Shown: positions 59,918-64,000 of the stretch, piece by piece
Layout of the letters: each line of letters begins with the position of its first letter
Numbering within the stretch: the stretch's first letter is position 1
Assembly: GCF_013031245.1 (NCBI RefSeq)
Contig: NZ_WPZL01000011.1
Span: 1-64,000, forward strand
Source of the DNA: Ruegeria lacuscaerulensis
Lineage (GTDB): Bacteria > Pseudomonadota > Alphaproteobacteria > Rhodobacterales > Rhodobacteraceae
Length of the DNA stretch: 64,000 nt
Reading direction: 5' to 3'
Position numbers and translations under genes: made by a program
Notes under the pieces: model-generated
What the model saw: the letters and a program-made list of their open reading frames with translations, nothing else
What the model was told of the DNA's origin: nothing
Databases searched by the model: none

Positions 59918-60657
59918 GTCAGCCCAACCCTTCGCCGGATATCTTCGCGCCGCAGCGAGATTTCGGTGCCCAGAAATTCGTCCGCATCGTCCGAGCACAT
60001 CCATAAAAGCGCCCGCGCGGGCCAATCGGCGGGGATGTGGTCGTTCCAGTCCAACTGGCTGACGGCGTTGATACCGCTGGCCTTGATGACCCGCTGCATG
60101 TCGGTGGCCACGGTTCCGGGCGACAGGCCCATGGCGCGAATGCCGTGAATGGACTCCTCAAGATGCAGGCATTCTGTCAGCATCTTTGCCCCCGCTTTCG
60201 AAGCGCAATAATGGCTCCATGCCTCAATTGGGTTGGACGCCGCGCCGGACGATACCGTCAACACGGTACCTCCACCCGCTGCGCGCATAACGGGCATGGC
60301 AGCGCGCATTCCGTAGAAAACACCCTTGAGGTTAATGTCGATCGCCTTGCTCCACGCAGTGACATCGGCATTGGTCAAATGAAAGATTGGATCGATCACA
60401 CCCGCATTGCCGATCAGAACGTCCAGCCCTCCGAACCGGTCAACGCAATCTGCAACCGCTTGCTCCACCTGCGCGAAGTCGCTGACATCACATCCCAGCG
60501 CGATTGCATTGTCACCCAGGGCTGCGGCCAATGCCGCGATCTGATCCCTGCTGCGGGCAACCAGTGCTACATTTGCCCCGGCTGCGGCAAATACACGCCC
60601 CGCCTCGGCACCGATGCCACGGCTGGCCCCAGTTATCAGTACGGTTTTCCCCTGCAT
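59914..60657 (-). CDS. Short-chain dehydrogenase/reductase
   Basis: A 247-aa classical SDR. The cofactor motif is LITGASRGIGAEAGRV, followed by LIGNAGV; the active site is VSSGAASN ... SHYCASKAG (Ser, Tyr-x3-Lys). It oxidises or reduces an alcohol or keto group with NAD(P). It is the first gene of the SDR-ECH-VOC operon, divergent from the DUF2125-like gene with 138 nt between them. The operon suggests a short acyl-CoA or aromatic side-chain route, but the substrate is unknown. Confidence 0.88.
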   Translation of the reverse strand: MQGKTVLITGASRGIGAEAGRVFAAAGANVALVARSRDQIAALAAALGDNAIALGCDVSDFAQVEQAVADCVDRFGGLDVLIGNAGVIDPIFHLTNADVTAWSKAIDINLKGVFYGMRAAMPVMRAAGGGTVLTVSSGAASNPIEAWSHYCASKAGAKMLTECLHLEESIHGIRAMGLSPGTVATDMQRVIKASGINAVSQLDWNDHIPADWPARALLWMCSDDADEFLGTEISLRREDIRRRVGLT

Positions 60658-60795
60658 CTAGACCCTCTACCTCTGTTGGATTGAGATTGAGTGAATCTCT
60701 ACCGCGCGAACGGGGAAAGGGTCCAGCCCTTGCCCCTTGACGCCCGGCGCTGCAAGCACGACGATGCGCGCAAATTTATCAAGAAGGGTTCTGTA

Positions 60796-62319
60796 ATGTC
60801 CGTTTTCCTTCGCCGCAGTTGCGGCGCAGTTTTGGCTTATGCCGCTATAACCCAGGGCGCGTTCGCCGATGTCACCGCACAGGAGGTCTGGGATGATTGG
60901 CAGGCTTACCTGACCCAGATGGGCTACACCGTTTCGGGCGATCAATCTGTCTCGGGCGACGTGACCACGATCACGGATATGACCTTTGCGGTGGAAATAC
61001 CGGACCAGGACGGATCGTTCCGCATGGTCGTTCCCGAGATGACCCTGACCGAGAACGGTGACGGTACCGTCAGCATCGGTTTACCCGAGAGCTTCCCCAT
61101 GACTCTGTCGGGCGAAGAAGGCGACGAAGAATTCTCGGTCGATATCGGATACTCCCACAGTGGATTGCAGATGGTTGTTTCGGGCGCGCCGGACGACATG
61201 ACCTATGACTATTCCGCCGAGACGCTGGGGATAAAACTGGATGAGCTGACCGTTGATGGCGAACCCCTGCCGGATGACGTTCTGGGCGTGCAAATCGCGT
61301 TGGCCAACCTGGCGGGCAGTTCGCGGATGAAAATCGGTGAAAATCGCGATATAGATCAGAAATTTACCGCCGACGGGCTGACCTATGATCTGGTGTTCAA
61401 CGACCCGGAAAGTAATGAAGACGGCAAAATCGACGGATCGCTGAACCAACTGACCTTTGAAGGCACCAACGTCATCCCCGCAGGTTTTAACGTCGCGGAC
61501 CCGCAGGCTTTTTCCAAGGAAGGATTCTCGTTCTCCGGCCTCTTTACCTATGCTTCGGGCAAGACCGCCATTGCCGGCACCAGCGAAGGCGAAGCGTTTT
61601 CAATTGGCAGTGAATCCGAAGGCGGGCGGTTTGGCGCCAGCTTCGATTCCCAGCGCCTTGCGTATGATGTCGAACAAAACAGCTCGAAGCTGGCGGTTAC
61701 GACCGCCGATCTGCCCTTCCCGATCGAAATCGCGATGGCCAATGCCGGGCTGAAATTCGAGTTCCCGGTGCAGGAATCCGAAGAAATCCAACCCTTTGGG
61801 TTCGCCATGAACCTGACCGATTTCACCATGTCGGATGTTTTGTGGAGCATCTTTGACCCGGCTGGCGCTTTACCGCGTGATCCGGCAACCATTGCGCTGG
61901 ACACCACCGGCACGGCCAAGATCCTGACGAATATCTTTGATCCGGCCGCCGTCGAAGAACTGGAGTTTTCCGAAGAAGCTCCGGGTGAACTGCATTCACT
62001 GAAGATTAACGAGTTGCTGGTGTCGCTGGTCGGCGCAAAGCTGACCGGTGACGGCGATTTCACTTTCGACAATTCGAACACCGAAGAATTCGACGGCATG
62101 CCCGCCCCGTCGGGCATTGCGAACCTGAAACTGGTGGGCGCAAACGCTCTGATCGACAAACTGATCGGCATGGGCCTGGTTTCCGACAGCGACGCGTTGG
62201 GTGCACGAATGATGATGGGTCTGATGGCCGTTCCCGGCGAAGAACCGGACACTCTGAACTCAAAAATCGAGTTCACGGAAGACGGTCAGATTCTGGCAAA
62301 TGGTCAACGCATCAAGTGA
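60796..62319 (+). CDS. DUF2125-like periplasmic protein
   Basis: A 507-aa protein with a signal peptide (cut probably after GAFA). The mature chain is acidic and strand-rich, with repeated beta-type segments (MTFAVEIPDQDGSFRMVVPE, VSIGLPESFPMTLSGEEGDE), which resembles the DUF2125 family of alphaproteobacteria. Function unknown; an envelope role is likely. ATG 60796 has AAGGG upstream; the 35 codons before it in the same frame are not expected to be used. A GC-rich hairpin follows the stop. Confidence 0.75.
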   Translation: MSVFLRRSCGAVLAYAAITQGAFADVTAQEVWDDWQAYLTQMGYTVSGDQSVSGDVTTITDMTFAVEIPDQDGSFRMVVPEMTLTENGDGTVSIGLPESFPMTLSGEEGDEEFSVDIGYSHSGLQMVVSGAPDDMTYDYSAETLGIKLDELTVDGEPLPDDVLGVQIALANLAGSSRMKIGENRDIDQKFTADGLTYDLVFNDPESNEDGKIDGSLNQLTFEGTNVIPAGFNVADPQAFSKEGFSFSGLFTYASGKTAIAGTSEGEAFSIGSESEGGRFGASFDSQRLAYDVEQNSSKLAVTTADLPFPIEIAMANAGLKFEFPVQESEEIQPFGFAMNLTDFTMSDVLWSIFDPAGALPRDPATIALDTTGTAKILTNIFDPAAVEELEFSEEAPGELHSLKINELLVSLVGAKLTGDGDFTFDNSNTEEFDGMPAPSGIANLKLVGANALIDKLIGMGLVSDSDALGARMMMGLMAVPGEEPDTLNSKIEFTEDGQILANGQRIK

Positions 62320-62328
62320 TGACATCTT

Positions 62329-62353
62329 GGGAGGGCGGCCCGGCTGCCCTCCC
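62329..62353 (+). terminator. GC-rich hairpin after the DUF2125-like gene
   Basis: GGGAGGGC (62329-62336) pairs perfectly with GCCCTCCC (62346-62353) over a 9-nt loop, 9 nt after the stop. No T-tract follows, so it is a weak or assisted terminator. Confidence 0.5.
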
Positions 62354-62473
62354 CCCATTGGCGTCGACTTGCACCCGCGCCAACCACCTCCTTTTGCACC
62401 ATTCAATACAACTGTAGGTCTTGCGGGACGGGCAGTCCAAGGCTAGGTCCAATGCAATAAGACCGGAGGCCGC

Positions 62474-63820
62474 ATGACCCGAACACCTGAAGAAATCAGC
62501 CAAAACCTGCTGGATGCGGCGCGCGATGCCGGAGCCGAAGCGGCGGATGCCATCGTGCTTGATGGCTCTTCGGTATCGGTCGAAGTGCGCAGCGGAGCAT
62601 TGGAACATGCCGAACTCTCAGAAGGCACAGACCTTGGGTTGCGGGTATTTCTGGGCAAACAGCAAGCCATCGTTTCAAGTTCGGACAGTCGCCCTGAAAC
62701 GCTGAAAGCCATGGCCGAGCGCGCCGTTGCCATGGCGCGCGAAGCCCCCGAAGACCCGTTCACCGGTTTGGCGGATGCCGATCAACTGGCCAGTAACTGG
62801 GACGTAAAGGCACTGGAATTGTTTGATCCTGCTCCGGAGCCAGCAGCCGAAGACCTCTTGCATGACGCGCTGGCCGCCGAAGCTGCGGCCCTTGCGGTTC
62901 AGGGGGTCGCGCAGGTATCCGATGCGGCAGCGGCCTATAGAACACATCGCGTGCATCTCGCTGCTACAAACGGGTTTTCTGGTGGCTATGTCCGCAGCAG
63001 CCGCTCCACATCCTGCGTGGCGATTTCAGGCGAAGGCACCGGGATGGAACGCGACTATGACGGGGACAGCCGCACCTTTCAAAGCGATCTGCGCAGCCCC
63101 GAAGAGATTGGCCGGACCGCAGGCGAACGCGCCGTTGCGCTGGTCGGCGCCCGGAAGCCCGCCACCGGCACTTTTCCCGTGCTGTTCGATGAACGCATTT
63201 CGTCCTCATTGATTGGCCACCTTCTGGGGGCCAGCAATGGCGCGGCCATTGCCCGTGGCGCGTCATGGCTGAAGGATTGTCTGGGAGAGCAGGTGCTGCC
63301 GGAACAACTGTCTCTGATCGAAGACCCGTTTCGCCCGCGCATCGCGGGATCTCGTCCCTTTGACGCCGAAGGGCTGCCGACCAGGCGTCGGGCCATTGTC
63401 GAAAACGGAGTTCTGACCGGCTGGACACTGGACCTGTCCAGCGCGCGCAAACTGGACATGACCCCGACAGGGAATGCGGCGCGGGGCGTGTCCGGACCGC
63501 CATCGCCCAGCAACTGGAACCTCAGCCTGACGCAGGGCGATCAAAGCCGCGCCGACCTGCTGCGCGATATGGGCACCGGCCTGCTGGTGACATCCATGAT
63601 CGGATCGACGATCAACCCGAACACGGGTGACTATTCTCGCGGGGCGTCAGGTTTTTGGGTCGAAAACGGTGAAATCACCCATCCGGTCAACGAATGCACC
63701 ATCGCGGGCAATCTGCGCGATATGCTGAAACGGATCATCCCTGCCAATGATGCACGCCCCTATCTGTCACGCGTGGTCCCGTCGGTGCTGATCGAAGGAA
63801 TGACACTTGCCGGCAACTGA
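62474..63820 (+). CDS. pmbA: TldD/PmbA-family metallopeptidase partner (TldE)
   Basis: A 448-aa protein. N-terminal SVEVRSGALEHAELSEGTDLGLRV and C-terminal ATGNAARGVSGPPSPSNWNL-type and GLLVTSMIGSTINPNTGDYS segments are typical of PmbA/TldE. With TldD it forms a heteromeric protease that processes microcin precursors and unfolded peptides; the HExxH motif is in TldD, not here. GGAGG lies 6 nt before the ATG. Its end overlaps the next gene, and no tldD is in the window. Confidence 0.9.
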   Translation: MTRTPEEISQNLLDAARDAGAEAADAIVLDGSSVSVEVRSGALEHAELSEGTDLGLRVFLGKQQAIVSSSDSRPETLKAMAERAVAMAREAPEDPFTGLADADQLASNWDVKALELFDPAPEPAAEDLLHDALAAEAAALAVQGVAQVSDAAAAYRTHRVHLAATNGFSGGYVRSSRSTSCVAISGEGTGMERDYDGDSRTFQSDLRSPEEIGRTAGERAVALVGARKPATGTFPVLFDERISSSLIGHLLGASNGAAIARGASWLKDCLGEQVLPEQLSLIEDPFRPRIAGSRPFDAEGLPTRRRAIVENGVLTGWTLDLSSARKLDMTPTGNAARGVSGPPSPSNWNLSLTQGDQSRADLLRDMGTGLLVTSMIGSTINPNTGDYSRGASGFWVENGEITHPVNECTIAGNLRDMLKRIIPANDARPYLSRVVPSVLIEGMTLAGN

Positions 63821-64000
63821 CCTGCCCCTGCTGATCGACGCCGCATTAGAGGCCGGAAAGATCGCAACCCGGTATTCGGGCACCACGGCGCAGCGCTGGG
63901 ACAAACCGGACGGCGCCGGCCCCGTGACCGAAGCCGATCTGGCCGTCAACGCGATGCTGGAACAGCGGCTGCCTGTCGCCCGGCCCGGCTATGGCTGGTT
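63807..64000 (+). CDS. Inositol monophosphatase/CysQ-like phosphatase (partial)
   Basis: Only the first 64 codons are inside the window: LPLLIDAALEAGKIATRYSG, then a KPDGAGPVTEADLAVNAML segment that matches the N-terminal metal-binding region of CysQ/IMPase proteins (3'(2'),5'-bisphosphate nucleotidase). The best start is TTG 63807, overlapping the pmbA end by 14 bp, with AAGGA 7 nt upstream. Coupled expression with pmbA is likely. Confidence 0.8.
   Translation, partial: MPATDLPLLIDAALEAGKIATRYSGTTAQRWDKPDGAGPVTEADLAVNAMLEQRLPVARPGYGW

Noticed and set aside
1..64000. tRNA, rRNA, CRISPR, transposase, prophage or integrase genes
   Set aside because: Looked for on both strands and not seen. 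The genes read as ordinary chromosomal DNA with even codon style and no attachment-site repeats.

Overview
The window is GC-rich, tightly packed chromosomal DNA from an alphaproteobacterium. It looks like a marine member of the Roseobacter group (Rhodobacteraceae, near Ruegeria). Reasons: the order xsc(end)-pta-soeABC, paired dimethylglycine-dehydrogenase-like flavoproteins, a Rhodobacterales-type porin, an FnrL-type site, and frequent ATGA/GTGA gene overlaps. I see no rRNA, tRNA, insertion sequence, prophage or CRISPR array. Both edges cut a gene (xsc at the left, a cysQ-like gene at the right).

Layout. 1-5.6 kb: organosulfonate module; Xsc makes acetyl phosphate and sulfite, Pta makes acetyl-CoA, and SoeABC oxidises sulfite to sulfate at the membrane. 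5.6-7.1 kb: an ECF41-type sigma factor coupled to an AhpD-like partner, with a matching ECF41 promoter upstream. 7.1-18.7 kb: housekeeping and accessory genes (dapA, slt, exporters, MnmC as two divergent genes, an OmpA-like lipoprotein, a WYL regulator with a palindrome and a 61-aa divergent ORF, rluA, an SGNH hydrolase, rarD). 18.8-28.9 kb: a run of nine minus-strand genes (XRE-cupin regulator, LysE exporter, GFA protein, dimethylglycine-dehydrogenase-like enzyme, cupin, MDR oxidoreductase, homocysteine S-methyltransferase, GlxA/AraC regulator, second dimethylglycine-dehydrogenase-like enzyme). It is probably an N-methyl/one-carbon catabolic operon, with twin GTGAAA dyads at its head.

29-47 kb: small membrane proteins, fRMsr, thiolase, an anti-sigma partner-switching pair, gamma-glutamyltransferase, hspQ, lolA-ftsK-aminotransferase, an amidase, a UbiH-like hydroxylase, a thioredoxin/LON-domain/Trm112-like operon and xth. 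47.2-52.4 kb: a secreted hypothetical protein, an orphan OmpR-type regulator, ribA with a degenerate N-terminal domain, an L,D-transpeptidase, a YggS-type PLP protein and a porin. 52.4-64 kb: lipoprotein, leuS-lptE-holA, a flavoprotein, an SDR/enoyl-CoA-hydratase/VOC operon, a DUF2125-like periplasmic protein, pmbA and the start of a cysQ-like gene.

The most striking unexplained signal is just downstream of the orphan response regulator (47789-47909, minus strand). An FNR/FnrL-type box, a -10 element, a structured stretch of about 73 nt with an anti-Shine-Dalgarno motif, and a strong U-tract terminator line up with class II FNR promoter geometry. I read this as a candidate oxygen-regulated small RNA. 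All functional calls come from reading the sequence only; no searches were run.
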